A stretch of 64,000 bases of DNA from Pelagibacterium nitratireducens (GTDB lineage: Bacteria > Pseudomonadota > Alphaproteobacteria > Rhizobiales > Devosiaceae): assembly GCF_037044555.1 (NCBI RefSeq), contig NZ_CP146275.1:3328501-3392500 (forward strand), written 5' to 3'. Numbering within the stretch: position 1 is the first letter of the stretch; each line of letters opens with the position of its first letter. Positions 1 to 8,452 of this stretch are shown piece after piece. Both the position numbers and the translations under genes were made by a program. The notes under the pieces are model-generated. The model did no database searches. It saw nothing but the letters and a program-made list of their open reading frames with translations, and was not told the origin of the DNA.

Positions 1-1141
1 CCTCCGCAATCATCTGGCCGTTGTTGGCGGCGGTCCCGAACAGGGCCGGCTCAAACCCGATCTGGGCAGCGAGACGGCATTCGATCGATGAAGCGAACTC
101 CGCCGCGGGGATTTCCGGACGCTTGGAGATACCCGTTTTGTTGACCACGATAATGGGGTCGCTGTCGCTCGGGCGCATGGCCTTGACCGCATCGGCGATC
201 GCCTTGGCATTTCGCAAATTGGCTAGGTCTGGCTCGGCCACGATCACCACCTCATCGACAGCAGCCAAAGTATGGCGCACCCAGCCCGTCCACAGATGCG
301 GTATGTCGAGAATGACAACGGGTACGGTTTTCTGGCTGAGTTCGATAACCTGTTCGAAGCTGCGCTCTGTGAGATCGTAGGCTCTGTCGAGGGTGGCCGG
401 TGCAGCGAGCAGCGAAATGTGATTTGCCGCCTTGCTCATCAGCCGATCGAGCATCACAGCATCCATCTTGTCGCTGGCATAGATGGCATCTGCAATGCCT
501 TGCGGCGGATCCTGATTGAAGTCGAGCCCGGCGGTTCCGAAGGGCAGGTCGAGATCGACCACAAGAACGTCCTGGCGGATCGAGCGGGCGATGGCCCAGG
601 CAACGTTATGGGCAATGGTGGACGCCCCGGCGCCGCCCTTGGCCGAAATAAAGCCCATGGAACGGCCGATCGGAGCTGCGCCTTCCGATGCAAAAAGATC
701 GGTTATAGCATTGATGATTGTCGCGCTCGAGGACGGCATGACCAGATATTCGGAAACACCGGCGCGGATCAGGCTGCGATAGAGCATGACATCATTGACG
801 TGGCCGATGACGATGACGCGCGTCGAGGCGTCACACACCTCCGCCAGTTTTCCCAGAGCGCTTTCGATCTGGTCTGCGGGCAGCGTGGTTTCAACGATGA
901 TCAGGTTGGGCGTGGGATTTGTGCGGTAAGTTTCAACCGCCCCTTCCAAGCCGCCATTGTGGGTCGTGAGGGCCACCTTAGACATTCGCCGGTCGTGCGT
1001 CGTGTCTTCGATGATCTGCGCGGTCTGGGAGTGCTCACAGAAAGCCTGGATCGTTATGCGCGGGATCAGCCGTGCCCCGCTTACGGTCTCGGTGGGTGCC
1101 TCGGATGCATTTGCACGATCGTCGTTGTCGATAAAGGTCAT
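1..1141 (-). CDS. cpaE: CpaE-like pilus assembly ATPase (3' end outside window)
   Basis: This open frame on the minus strand starts at ATG 1141 (MTFIDNDDRAN) and runs off the left edge, so its C-terminus is missing. Residues about 25-140 resemble a degenerate receiver-like domain. Residues 168-175 (KGGAGAST) form the deviant Walker A of MinD/ParA-type ATPases, followed by a VVDLDLPFGT strand. In Tad systems CpaE is a cytoplasmic ATPase that helps localise the pilus machine. It lies 64 bases after cpaC, so no cpaD fits between them, although cpaD usually sits there in related loci. The family call is strong; the role is taken from the family. Confidence 0.88.
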   Translation of the reverse strand, partial: MTFIDNDDRANASEAPTETVSGARLIPRITIQAFCEHSQTAQIIEDTTHDRRMSKVALTTHNGGLEGAVETYRTNPTPNLIIVETTLPADQIESALGKLAEVCDASTRVIVIGHVNDVMLYRSLIRAGVSEYLVMPSSSATIINAITDLFASEGAAPIGRSMGFISAKGGAGASTIAHNVAWAIARSIRQDVLVVDLDLPFGTAGLDFNQDPPQGIADAIYASDKMDAVMLDRLMSKAANHISLLAAPATLDRAYDLTERSFEQVIELSQKTVPVVILDIPHLWTGWVRHTLAAVDEVVIVAEPDLANLRNAKAIADAVKAMRPSDSDPIIVVNKTGISKRPEIPAAEFASSIECRLAAQIGFEPALFGTAANNGQMIAE

Positions 1142-1205
1142 CGTTTCTACCCCAAGCGGGACGTCTCAAAAAGGGCGCGCCGGCGGCGATGCCGGAGCGA
1201 AGGGA

Positions 1206-2579
1206 TCAATCGAGCATGAAGCCCACGGAACCACGGAACTGTCCGCCCCCCGCGCCGCCGACCCCGTACATGTTCTCCATGCGCCCAAGGAACATGGCTT
1301 CTGCATCTGACGAGGGCTCGTAGAAATCGTCCGGCGTGGCCACCGGTGCCACACTTGGCTGGGCAATCACCGGCGTGACCAGGATCACCAGTTCGGTCTG
1401 GGACGTGCTGTATTCGTAGGACCGGAACAGCGCACCGAGGATGGGGATGTTGCCGAGCCCAGGCAATTCATTGATCTGGCGCCGTGTGCGCTCTTCGAGC
1501 AATCCTGCGATCGCCAGGGTCTGGTAGGCCGGAAGTTCCACCGAAGTGGACGCGCTGCGCGAATTGAGGGCACCCGAAATCGTATCGGAGATTTCGGAGA
1601 CTTCGGTATCTATATCGAGCGCGATCAATCCATTCGAGCGCACGGTCGGTGTGAAATTGAGCTTTATGCCATATTCCTTGTAGTCGTAGCTTTCCTCACC
1701 GTCGGTGACGACGCGGATCGGCAACTCACCGCCGACGTGGAAATTGGCTTCTTGCCCCGACATTGCCGTAAGCACCGGTTCGGCGAGAAGGCGCAGGGCG
1801 TTCTGGCTCTGCAACGCCTGCAGCGAAGCGTCGATGGAGAAATTGCCCTGGCTGAAATCGCCTGAATAACTGCCTGCGGTATCGCCGATTGTGGGATCCG
1901 AATTTATGCCCAGGTTAAGCGCGCCAACCGAGAGCGAACCGGACAGATTGATTCCCAGAGCTTTCGCCGCGTCACGCTTGATCTCGGCGACTACGACTTT
2001 GAGCGCGACCTGCTGACCGCCTGCAACGTTGATGACGGAAGTGACATTGGCTTCTCCGCCCACATATTGCGCGGCGATGGCAACTGCCTTTTCCATGTCA
2101 TCGCCGGACTGAACATCGCCCGAAAGAATGACAGAATTGGCAAAGGACTGCACCTGAACGCGAGAGCCAGGCAGCAGCCGATTGATGGTTGCCGCAAGGC
2201 CCGAGGAGTCCTGGGCAACCGAGATCTCGATCACCGCAATGCCTGCACCCGAGGAATCGAGGAACAAAATATTGGTTTCGCCCGGAGCCATGCCCTGAAT
2301 GACGGCACGGGTCCGTGTCCGCATCAGGGCGTTAGCCACGTTTGGCTGGGAGACGATAACCTCTCCGGCCTCAACCGGCAGATCGATGATGATCGATTTA
2401 TTGACCCCGATTTCCACGTATTGGGTGCGCCCCAGCTCGCTCTGGGCAATTCGCAGATGCGGCGAAGTGGCCCCCAGGGCCTGTGTGGCACCAAACAGGG
2501 TGGCCAGCAGCAAGCCTGCAAACAGGGCTCGCATCAGATCAACTCGAGCGGCGAAAGGCTGTTTCGGAACGAAGAGCAT
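1206..2579 (-). CDS. cpaC: CpaC/RcpA outer-membrane secretin of the Tad pilus
   Basis: The 457-residue protein has a signal-like segment at about 16-36 (MRALFAGLLLATLFGATQAL), a pilus-type N domain at about 45-125, a BON-like stretch at about 130-190, and a C-terminal secretin domain ending in the typical LPGLGNIPILGALF and TELVILVTPVI segments. It should form the outer-membrane pore for the Flp pilus. The ATG at 2579 directly abuts the cpaB stop. An internal ATG at 2534 would start exactly at the signal peptide and is a real alternative. It is co-transcribed with cpaB upstream and cpaE downstream. Confidence 0.92.
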   Translation of the reverse strand: MLFVPKQPFAARVDLMRALFAGLLLATLFGATQALGATSPHLRIAQSELGRTQYVEIGVNKSIIIDLPVEAGEVIVSQPNVANALMRTRTRAVIQGMAPGETNILFLDSSGAGIAVIEISVAQDSSGLAATINRLLPGSRVQVQSFANSVILSGDVQSGDDMEKAVAIAAQYVGGEANVTSVINVAGGQQVALKVVVAEIKRDAAKALGINLSGSLSVGALNLGINSDPTIGDTAGSYSGDFSQGNFSIDASLQALQSQNALRLLAEPVLTAMSGQEANFHVGGELPIRVVTDGEESYDYKEYGIKLNFTPTVRSNGLIALDIDTEVSEISDTISGALNSRSASTSVELPAYQTLAIAGLLEERTRRQINELPGLGNIPILGALFRSYEYSTSQTELVILVTPVIAQPSVAPVATPDDFYEPSSDAEAMFLGRMENMYGVGGAGGGQFRGSVGFMLD

Positions 2580-3485
2580 CTATCTGACCTCGATGACGGG
2601 CGACAACGGCTGGGCCGACACCGTTGGATCGGCTGGATTGTCCAGAGCCGAGACCGACGTGCCGGAGGACGGAGTAGTACGTTGCGCGCTGGATGTAACG
2701 GATTGGGACTGTCCGTAGCGGACGAGCCTTACGGTCTGGCTGCCGCCATGATCGTCCGCTGCGGTCTGCCCGAAATCGACAACCGAGCGCAGAACAAGCG
2801 CCAGCCGACCGACGGACCCGGACTGCAAAATGGTTTCCGACTGGGCAGGCGTGAGCTCGAGCGTGGCGATCTCGGCTTTTTCAAAGACCTGGGAAGAGGG
2901 GTTATCGGGATCGACCTGCCCGCCGGTCGTACCGACCTCACCGAGCCGCGTACCAATTGCCAGAACGCGAACATTTGAAAGGATTGTTTCGGAATAATCG
3001 CCACCGGAAGGGGTGAGAACGACATCGACGCGGTCGTTGGGTACGATGTATCCCCCCGACGCCGAATCAGGGTTTACCGAGACCGAAACGGCTCGCATGC
3101 CCTGTCCGATGACCGCCGAGAGATAGCCTTGGGTCGAATTGACGAGTTTGGCTTCGCGGATCGGTTCGCCGGCGAAAAATTCGAAACGGGCCACCGAGCC
3201 TGTCACCTGCTGGGGCGCATCGGGTACCGCACCGGCCGTGATGAATTCGGAGCGCACGCCGCCTTCGGGCCAATCCTGCCAGCCCACGTCCGCTTCGGTC
3301 AGGCGCTGTCCGAGGCCGATTGCCCGCGTTGCGACCAGAACCTGGGCGCGCGATTCGGTTTGCACTTCAAGCGCTGCGGATTCGGTCTCTTGTGGTCGGG
3401 GATTGTTGCCGCGTGTCGCCAGGAACGCCGCGAGCCCGCCCGCGACGATGGCAACCACGATGAGCAGAATACGCGCCGGTTTCAT
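2580..3485 (-). CDS. cpaB: CpaB/RcpC Tad pilus assembly protein
   Basis: The 301-residue protein opens with an uncleaved-looking hydrophobic segment (ILLIVVAIVAGGLAAFLAT, about 5-23). An SAF-like domain follows (VLVATRAIGLGQRLTEADV, then GEPIREAKLV) and then the RcpC/CpaB domain (IGQGMRAVSVSVNP, YIVPNDRVDVVLT). CpaB is a periplasmic partner of the secretin CpaC, which follows without a gap. The Ser/Thr/Pro-rich C-terminus looks disordered. The family assignment is clear from motif order and gene order. Confidence 0.9.
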   Translation of the reverse strand: MKPARILLIVVAIVAGGLAAFLATRGNNPRPQETESAALEVQTESRAQVLVATRAIGLGQRLTEADVGWQDWPEGGVRSEFITAGAVPDAPQQVTGSVARFEFFAGEPIREAKLVNSTQGYLSAVIGQGMRAVSVSVNPDSASGGYIVPNDRVDVVLTPSGGDYSETILSNVRVLAIGTRLGEVGTTGGQVDPDNPSSQVFEKAEIATLELTPAQSETILQSGSVGRLALVLRSVVDFGQTAADDHGGSQTVRLVRYGQSQSVTSSAQRTTPSSGTSVSALDNPADPTVSAQPLSPVIEVR

Positions 3486-3644
3486 CTGACCCTACACTCC
3501 CACTAGCCCATGCCTGTCGCGGCACCTGCATTGTTTTCGGGAGACAGCACACCTCAGCGCTTTGAGCCCCCGCAACGATCAGCCTTGGCACGCCATATTT
3601 GGATGCGCTTACGGCCTGATGGGGCAACTATTGCCGGTAAAGGG

Positions 3645-3659
3645 TCAAAACTTGGTTAA
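3645..3659 (-). promoter_or_regulatory. CtrA-like box (TTAA-N7-TTGA)
   Basis: On the minus strand the sequence reads TTAACCAAGTTTTGA, which matches the alphaproteobacterial CtrA consensus TTAA-N7-TTAA at seven of eight fixed positions. It lies about 160 bases upstream of cpaB. CtrA activation of pilus genes is established in Caulobacter; its use here is inference. Confidence 0.35.
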
Positions 3660-3679
3660 TTGATGCTTTTTTGCAAAGG

Positions 3680-3694
3680 TTAACCAATGGTTTA
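3680..3694 (+). promoter_or_regulatory. CtrA-like box (TTAA-N7-TTTA)
   Basis: The sequence TTAACCAATGGTTTA matches TTAA-N7-TTAA at seven of eight fixed positions and begins with the favoured TTAACCA half. It stands 20 bases from the site at 3645-3659, so the two could bind cooperatively upstream of cpaB. Confidence 0.35.
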
Positions 3695-3763
3695 GAGGAA
3701 GAGCTTCCTGCCCAACGCGAAACCTTGTGCTCAACGAGCGCAAGGCGACGGCCCGGCAAGACT

Positions 3764-4318
3764 TCAAAGTGTGCCCAGTTGATCGAGCAGGGTCTGCTGG
3801 ACAGCCTGATTGGTGACCAGACGCTCATAGATCAGGGTCTGCGGATAGATCAGCATGGCCCCGATCGCCAGAGCAATACCATAGGGCACCCCTGTCTTGG
3901 GATGATGCAGGCGCTGTATCCAGCCAACGCTCAGGAGCGGGGCCGGTAGCGCCCAGCGGCGACCGATGACAAGGGCCAAGGTCAAAACGCCGCCCAGAAC
4001 GGCCGCGTAAAGAAGAAAGGGCAGCATGAACTCAAAGCCCATCCACATGGCGATCCCAGCCGCCAGCTTTGCATCCCCGCCACCGATCCAGCCCAGAGCA
4101 AACAGGGTGAAAGTGACGGCCAGCACCAGTGCGCCGGCGGCCAGATGCATGCCGATCAGGGTCGGGCTCATGCCCACGACCAGAGCGACACCTACAAAAC
4201 CGACAATAACACCGGCAACGAGCGCGTTCGAAATGCGCATGGTGAGCAGATCTGAACAGGCAGCAAAGGCCATCAGAAGCGGGAATATCAGTGCGATCAA
4301 GGGATTGAACATTTGCAA
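3764..4318 (-). CDS. cpaA: CpaA prepilin peptidase (A24 family)
   Basis: This 184-residue, strongly hydrophobic protein has about six membrane segments. It shows the two catalytic aspartates of A24 peptidases: D23 in AFAACSDLLTMRISN and D82 in the GGGDAKL form of the GxGD motif. It lacks the N-methylation domain of long PilD enzymes, as is usual for TadV/CpaA. It should cleave the Flp prepilins and TadE-like pseudopilins encoded beside it on the cytoplasmic face of the inner membrane. It begins 12 bases after the second flp gene. Confidence 0.92.
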   Translation of the reverse strand: MQMFNPLIALIFPLLMAFAACSDLLTMRISNALVAGVIVGFVGVALVVGMSPTLIGMHLAAGALVLAVTFTLFALGWIGGGDAKLAAGIAMWMGFEFMLPFLLYAAVLGGVLTLALVIGRRWALPAPLLSVGWIQRLHHPKTGVPYGIALAIGAMLIYPQTLIYERLVTNQAVQQTLLDQLGTL

Positions 4319-4330
4319 TATTGGTCAGTC

Positions 4331-4516
4331 TTACTGGAAAACAACGGCTATGCTGTCTGAAATGTACTGGTACATTCCATCCATTTGCTCCTGGTAGAAA
4401 ATCAATGCTCCAATGATGGAGATTGAGACGAGCGAGGCAATGAGCGCGTATTCGATCGATGTCGCGCCTTCACTGTCCTTAATGAATAGACCGAACACGA
4501 TGCACACCCTCTTCAT
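4331..4516 (-). CDS. flp: Flp-family pilin, second copy
   Basis: Starting at ATG 4516 (MKRVCIVFGLFIKD) the product is 61 residues. It carries the Flp processing site EG/ATSIEYALIAS, with Glu+5 and Tyr+6, then a hydrophobic helix. An upstream start would add about 70 residues that do not resemble a pilin and would overlap the other flp gene, so I reject it. It lies between the first flp gene and cpaA. The tail MYQYISDSIAVVFQ differs from the partner pilin, so it may be a minor subunit. Confidence 0.85.
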   Translation of the reverse strand: MKRVCIVFGLFIKDSEGATSIEYALIASLVSISIIGALIFYQEQMDGMYQYISDSIAVVFQ

Positions 4517-4560
4517 TCGTGTTGTCGTCGTCGACCAACGATAGCGACGGCTGTTTAACA

Positions 4561-4593
4561 AACAAAAAAGAAAGAGGGCCAATGGCCCTCTTT
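4561..4593 (-). terminator. Intrinsic terminator after the first flp gene
   Basis: A perfect 10-base-pair stem (AAAGAGGGCC / GGCCCTCTTT, 4571-4580 and 4584-4593) with a 3-base loop is followed on the minus strand by CTTTTTTGTT. This is a textbook rho-independent terminator 32 bases after the first pilin stop. It would favour a short, abundant pilin mRNA over the downstream assembly genes. Confidence 0.9.
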
Positions 4594-4625
4594 CCATGCA
4601 AAACTGATTTAACGTCAGTGTTAGA

Positions 4626-4817
4626 TCAGCACGTCGTCGTAACGGTTTCTGTGCCGTCCCGCAGCGATGCGCCGATCGTGCAGAATGTCTCTTCGAGCTG
4701 CGGGCCAATGAGTGAAAGGCCGGCAATGATCACAACGGCAACAAGCGCCGCGATAAGGCCGTATTCGATGGCAGTGGCGCCGGAATCATCGGCGATGAAT
4801 TTCTTAAAAAGGTTCAT
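4626..4817 (-). CDS. flp: Flp-family major pilin candidate
   Basis: The 63-residue product starts at ATG 4817 (MNLFKKFIADDSG), preceded by a good AAGGAGC ribosome site. The processing site is SG/ATAIEYGLIAAL with Glu+5 and Tyr+6, followed by the hydrophobic helix VAVVIIAGLSLIGP. Mature Flp pilin polymerises into the Tad pilus. It comes first in the minus-strand pilus cluster and is followed by a strong terminator, which fits a highly expressed major subunit. The C-terminus has two cysteines, in FCTIG and at the end. Confidence 0.92.
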   Translation of the reverse strand: MNLFKKFIADDSGATAIEYGLIAALVAVVIIAGLSLIGPQLEETFCTIGASLRDGTETVTTTC

Positions 4818-5120
4818 GACTAAGCTCCTTGTTCGTGCGTCCTCAAGTGACTGCATCGTTCGACGCGTCACACATCGAACATGGGGCAAAGCTAGTCCCG
4901 GCCAGTTGAAATAGAGTTAATCCTAAGGCTCAAAACCGGCCGTTCAAAGCCAATACTCAATATGACTAGCAAATGGTTTAACCGACTTGTAAAACGATAA
5001 CTATTATCGCTGCCATCAACTCAATATATACACCGCCGCCGGACCCGCTCTCGTTTGCCAAATCGTAACCATTGCCGTCCATGATCGGGTAACCATGCCA
5101 ATCGGGACGGGAAGCCAGTC
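4818..5120. other. Divergent intergenic region of the pilus locus
   Basis: These 303 bases separate the minus-strand flp cluster from the plus-strand secretin N-domain gene. They contain no gene. They are AT-richer than the neighbours and hold one CtrA-like box (4978-4992) plus TAACCAT-type half sites near 5065 and 5091. Promoters for both directions must lie here, but I could not fix -10/-35 elements with confidence. Confidence 0.5.
4978..4992 (+). promoter_or_regulatory. CtrA-like box (TTAA-N7-GTAA)
   Basis: TTAACCGACTTGTAA matches TTAA-N7-TTAA at seven of eight fixed positions. It lies 161 bases upstream of the first flp start and 129 bases upstream of the gene at 5121. It is the third such motif in this locus. 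Confidence 0.35.
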
Positions 5121-5585
5121 ATGCCGGGTCAATTGCGCAGCACCCTGATTGCTGCAGTATTATTAATCAGCGGATATGGCCTAAGTCCCGCCATCGCTCA
5201 GGACCAGGACGCCATTACGGTCACTGTCAATACCAACATGGCCCGGGTGCTTCGCATCAACGCGCCGGCTGCCACGGTGATTATCGGCAATCCGGCAATT
5301 GCCGATGTCACGATACAGGACCCCCAGACCCTGATCCTGACCGGCAAGAGCTTTGGCCGGACCAACATGATCATCCTCGATTCCAATGGCGATCCCATAG
5401 CCGATACCATTGTCGAAGTGGCTCAACTCACCTCCGACACCGTTACCGTGTTTATGGGCGCCCAGCGGACATCGATGGCGTGCGCACCCAATTGCCAGCC
5501 CGTTATCATGCTGGGCGACGACACCAGCTATACCTCGGACGTGGTCTCTTCGAGCACCATCATCGACGGCGCGGCCAGCCGATAG
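5121..5585 (+). CDS. Stand-alone secretin N-domain (CpaC N-terminal) protein
   Basis: This 154-residue exported protein has a signal peptide (LIAAVLLISGYGLSPAIA, cut near residue 26). A single pilus-assembly N domain follows at about 30-105 (VNTNMARVLRINAP, ADVTIQDPQTLILTG, TNMIILDSNGD). This domain parallels the N domain of the CpaC encoded at 1206-2579, but no secretin pore domain follows. The C-terminal 50 residues contain two cysteines (CAPNC). It probably acts in the periplasm with the pilus machine. It leads the plus-strand TadE gene pair. Confidence 0.85.
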   Translation: MPGQLRSTLIAAVLLISGYGLSPAIAQDQDAITVTVNTNMARVLRINAPAATVIIGNPAIADVTIQDPQTLILTGKSFGRTNMIILDSNGDPIADTIVEVAQLTSDTVTVFMGAQRTSMACAPNCQPVIMLGDDTSYTSDVVSSSTIIDGAASR

Positions 5586-5717
5586 GTCGAAATCTTCCCA
5601 ACTCCTTAAGGTCCGGTTTACCGTGGCCTCAGATGCGCGGTCACGCGATCCAAACCCTAACTATTGGTTAGGAGAGCTTTGCGTATTGTGCCCAGCGATT
5701 TCAGACGGAGCGCGGGC

Positions 5718-6272
5718 ATGGGGACTACCGCAACACGATTATCGAGACGGAAATGGCTGGCCCGCAGGTTGGCGCGCCGTTTTGCCCTGTCCGATCGAGG
5801 TGTGACAGCCATCGAATTTGCGATTGTCGGTCCGGCGTTTCTTGCCTTGATTGGGGCAACGTTGGAAACCGCCCTCGCCTTTTTTGCAGGTTATGCCCTC
5901 GACACAGCGGTTATCGACTCCTCGCGGCTGATCCGTACTGGGCAATCGGCCTATATTTCCTCGGAAGCCGACTATAGGGAAGCGCTCTGCGGGCGCCTGT
6001 ATGGCATCTTCGATTGCGAACAGGTGCGTATGTCGGTGCGCCCTATCGACGATTTCGCCAGCTTTTCGATGTCCGGACCCATCGACACCGACACGGGCGA
6101 ATGGACGATGGACAATTTTTACACCGAAGCAGGGCCGCTCGAAACCATGATGATTGAGGCCTATTACAAATGGCCGACATTCTTCAATATTCCGGGCCTG
6201 AATGCCGGACAGACAGCCGATGGCAAGCGCCTTCTGGCCGCGACGCACGTCTTTCGAACGGAGCCCTTCTGA
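5718..6272 (+). CDS. TadE-like minor pilin/pseudopilin
   Basis: The 184-residue product, starting at ATG 5718, has a basic N-terminus and a prepilin-type site RG/VTAIEFAIVGP with Glu+5, followed by a hydrophobic helix (about 35-60). A soluble domain with two cysteines follows (LCGRLYGIFDCEQ). TadE/TadF-type pseudopilins are processed by CpaA and are needed for pilus assembly. A TTG start at 5664 would extend it by 18 residues; ATG 5718 with GGAG nearby is preferred. It ends 2 bases before the next TadE-like gene. Confidence 0.85.
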   Translation: MGTTATRLSRRKWLARRLARRFALSDRGVTAIEFAIVGPAFLALIGATLETALAFFAGYALDTAVIDSSRLIRTGQSAYISSEADYREALCGRLYGIFDCEQVRMSVRPIDDFASFSMSGPIDTDTGEWTMDNFYTEAGPLETMMIEAYYKWPTFFNIPGLNAGQTADGKRLLAATHVFRTEPF

Positions 6273-6274
6273 TC

Positions 6275-7048
6275 ATGTACGAACCGCGACAGGGCATAGC
6301 CGGGGCATTGGCCAGATTACTCCGCAACCAGAAGGGAATAGCGGCAGTCGAGTTCGCGCTGATCGTGCCCATCCTGTTGCTGAGCTATCTGGGGGCAACA
6401 GACGTAACGCAGGGCCTGGCCATTGACCGTAAACTGGGCCAGGTCGCCTCCACCGTATCGGATCTGGTGGCCCAGGAAGGTTCAATCACACGCGACGAGG
6501 TTCATGCGTTCTTTCAATCCGGAATCGCAATCATGCGCCCGTTTGACTTCGAGAACACGAAGCTTCGGCTGACCATCGTCGAAGTGAACGGCAGTTCTAC
6601 CGAAGTAACCGGCGCGACCGCGCGCAATTGGGAGATCGACGCCAGCAACGGAGAGACATATGAGTTGCCAAGCGACCTGCTGACGCTTTCAGATGAGCGC
6701 TATGTGGTGGTTGCCGAAGTAAGCTACGATTATTCTCCCATGTTCGGGACCGTCTTTAACAGCACAGTCCCCCTCGGGCAGCGTTCCCTTCACGTAACCC
6801 GCAAGGACGTCAGCGAATTCGGCTTTCCACCGGACGGCTCTCCGACCGGCGGGGGGCTCATCGAAGACGTTGTCGATGCAGTGGACGATGTCGTCGACGA
6901 CGTCGCAGGCGACGAGGATGAAGAGTCCGGAGAGGATGATGGCGGTTCCGCTGGCGATGGCGATGACGATGGACCGGGCGGTCCTGGCGGTGGATGGGGT
7001 GGCCCTGGTGGTGGATGGGGCGGCGGGTGCTGGGGCTGGCGCTGCTAG
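6275..7048 (+). CDS. TadE/TadG-like pseudopilin with acidic, Gly-Trp-rich tail
   Basis: The 257-residue product starts at ATG 6275, 2 bases after the previous stop. It has a prepilin-like site KG/IAAVEFALIVPIL with Glu+5 and a helix, then an extracytoplasmic domain to about residue 185. The last 70 residues are unusual. A strongly acidic run (about 190-230, Asp/Glu/Ser/Gly) is followed by Gly-Gly-Trp repeats and a terminal CWGWRC. The pseudopilin part is clear; the tail may be a surface-binding or metal-binding element, which is inference. Confidence 0.8.
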   Translation: MYEPRQGIAGALARLLRNQKGIAAVEFALIVPILLLSYLGATDVTQGLAIDRKLGQVASTVSDLVAQEGSITRDEVHAFFQSGIAIMRPFDFENTKLRLTIVEVNGSSTEVTGATARNWEIDASNGETYELPSDLLTLSDERYVVVAEVSYDYSPMFGTVFNSTVPLGQRSLHVTRKDVSEFGFPPDGSPTGGGLIEDVVDAVDDVVDDVAGDEDEESGEDDGGSAGDGDDDGPGGPGGGWGGPGGGWGGGCWGWRC

Positions 7049-7187
7049 CCCTCAGCCAGCAGCCATTGCCGCGACGCCGCAAATACCGGATCGCCCTTTT
7101 CTCTTGTCTCAGCGCGCCAGCGCCATGGGTGGTTGTAAATCACGCATCTGCCTGACATGACATCGATCGAACCCTGGAGCGATAGCG

Positions 7188-7805
7188 ATGTCCGAACCCC
7201 TCATTCCCGTTTTCGATCTTGGCGGCGTCTTTGTCGACTGGGATCCGATGTATCTGTTCCGCAAGCTGTTTGCGACCGAAGAAGAGGCGCGGTGGTTTGG
7301 CGACACCATCTGCACCAAGGATTGGAACCTTGAGTTCGATGCCGGGGATATCTATGCCGAAGGCGTGGCCAGGCTGATTACCCGCTTCCCCCGCTACTGG
7401 CGTGAAATCGGAGCCTATGATACCCGTTGGAAAGAGACCATCGGCGGCATTTTCCAGGGCACAGTCGATATCCACAACGAGTTGATCGAAGCGGAAATCC
7501 CGACCTTTGCGATCACCAATTTCTCATGGGAGAAATGGGTTTCGGTGCTCGACGAGTGGAGCTTTCTCGAAAAGTTCGACGGGGTGGTGGTCTCGGGACT
7601 TGAAAAAATGGTCAAGCCCGATCCCCGCATCTTCCGTCTGTTTTGCGACCGCTATGGATTGGCGCCGGAATCCTGTGTCTTTATCGACGACAACGAGGCC
7701 AATGTGGTTTCGGCCCGCGCGGTCGGCATGGAAGCGATCCATTTTTCATCGCCCGAGGCGCTCAGGGCCGAGCTTGTCGGTCTTGGATTGCCGCTCAAAA
7801 GCTAG
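7188..7805 (+). CDS. HAD-family hydrolase (HAD-IA)
   Basis: The 205-residue protein has the HAD motif I variant [12 protein letters not shown] at residues 9-20, motif II in FAITNFS, motif III lysine in [11 protein letters not shown], and motif IV in [10 protein letters not shown]. The DLGGV form is common in YihX-like sugar-phosphate phosphatases. The first Asp of DxD is present and the second position is Gly. It is monocistronic after the pilus genes. Its stop overlaps the upp stop on the other strand by 4 bases. The substrate cannot be told from sequence. Confidence 0.85.
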   Translation: MSEPLIPVFDLGGVFVDWDPMYLFRKLFATEEEARWFGDTICTKDWNLEFDAGDIYAEGVARLITRFPRYWREIGAYDTRWKETIGGIFQGTVDIHNELIEAEIPTFAITNFSWEKWVSVLDEWSFLEKFDGVVVSGLEKMVKPDPRIFRLFCDRYGLAPESCVFIDDNEANVVSARAVGMEAIHFSSPEALRAELVGLGLPLKS

Positions 7806-8431
7806 CGCGTGCCGTACATCCGATCGCCCGCGTCGCCCAGACCCGGAACTATGTAGCCATGCTCATTGAGCTTTTCATCCATGCTGGCCGTGAAGATCGG
7901 CACATCGGGATGGGCTGTTGTAAACCGCTCCACCCCCTCTGGCGCGGCCAGCAGGCACAGGAAGCGGATATTGTTGGCCCCACGATCCTTGAGTTTTTGT
8001 ACCGCCGAAATGGCAGAGTTCGCTGTTGCCAGCATAGGGTCCACGACGATCACCAACCGGTCGGCGGCGTCTGAGGGGGCCTTAAAATAGTATTCGACAG
8101 CCTCCAAGGTTTCGGGGTCCCGGTAAAGCCCGATATGGGCGACGCGTGCCGAAGGAACCAGATCGAGCATGCCAGCCAGAAGCCCCTCACCGGCCCTCAG
8201 AATCGAGGCGAATACGAGTTTTTTTCCCTTGAGGGTTGGGGCCCGGGTGGGCCCGACGGGGGTTTCGATATCAATATATTCGACCTCAAGGTCGCGCGTG
8301 ACCTCGTAGCATAGAAGATGCGCGATCTCGCGCAGAAGCCTGCGGAAGCTGGCGGTCGAGGTGTCCTTGCAGCGCATGATGGTGAGCTTGTGCTGGACAA
8401 GGGGGTGATCGACGATGGTCAGGTTCTGCAT
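7802..8431 (-). CDS. upp: Uracil phosphoribosyltransferase
   Basis: The 209-residue protein has the usual length of bacterial UPRTases. It has an N-terminal [12 protein letters not shown] segment, the central [12 protein letters not shown] region and the PRPP-binding motif [13 protein letters not shown] near residue 125. It converts uracil and PRPP to UMP. It is the last gene of the nucleoside operon, so uracil released from imported (deoxy)uridine can be salvaged. It starts 21 bases after deoB. Confidence 0.97.
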   Translation of the reverse strand: MQNLTIVDHPLVQHKLTIMRCKDTSTASFRRLLREIAHLLCYEVTRDLEVEYIDIETPVGPTRAPTLKGKKLVFASILRAGEGLLAGMLDLVPSARVAHIGLYRDPETLEAVEYYFKAPSDAADRLVIVVDPMLATANSAISAVQKLKDRGANNIRFLCLLAAPEGVERFTTAHPDVPIFTASMDEKLNEHGYIVPGLGDAGDRMYGTR

Positions 8432-8452
8432 GAGGCCGCTCTTTGTTTATGG

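Larger units (their letters stand above)
3486..3763. other. Intergenic region upstream of cpaB
   Basis: These 278 bases between cpaB and the end of cpaA contain no plausible gene. They hold two CtrA-like motifs, listed separately, and an inverted pair TTGGTTAA (3652-3659) / TTAACCAA (3680-3687). The spacing suggests that cpaB-cpaC-cpaE has its own promoter here instead of depending only on read-through from flp-cpaA. Confidence 0.5.

Noticed and set aside
4860..4910. Sigma-54-like promoter before flp (TGGC...TTGC)
   Set aside because: The spacing between the GG and GC elements is 16 instead of 12 bases, so it does not fit.
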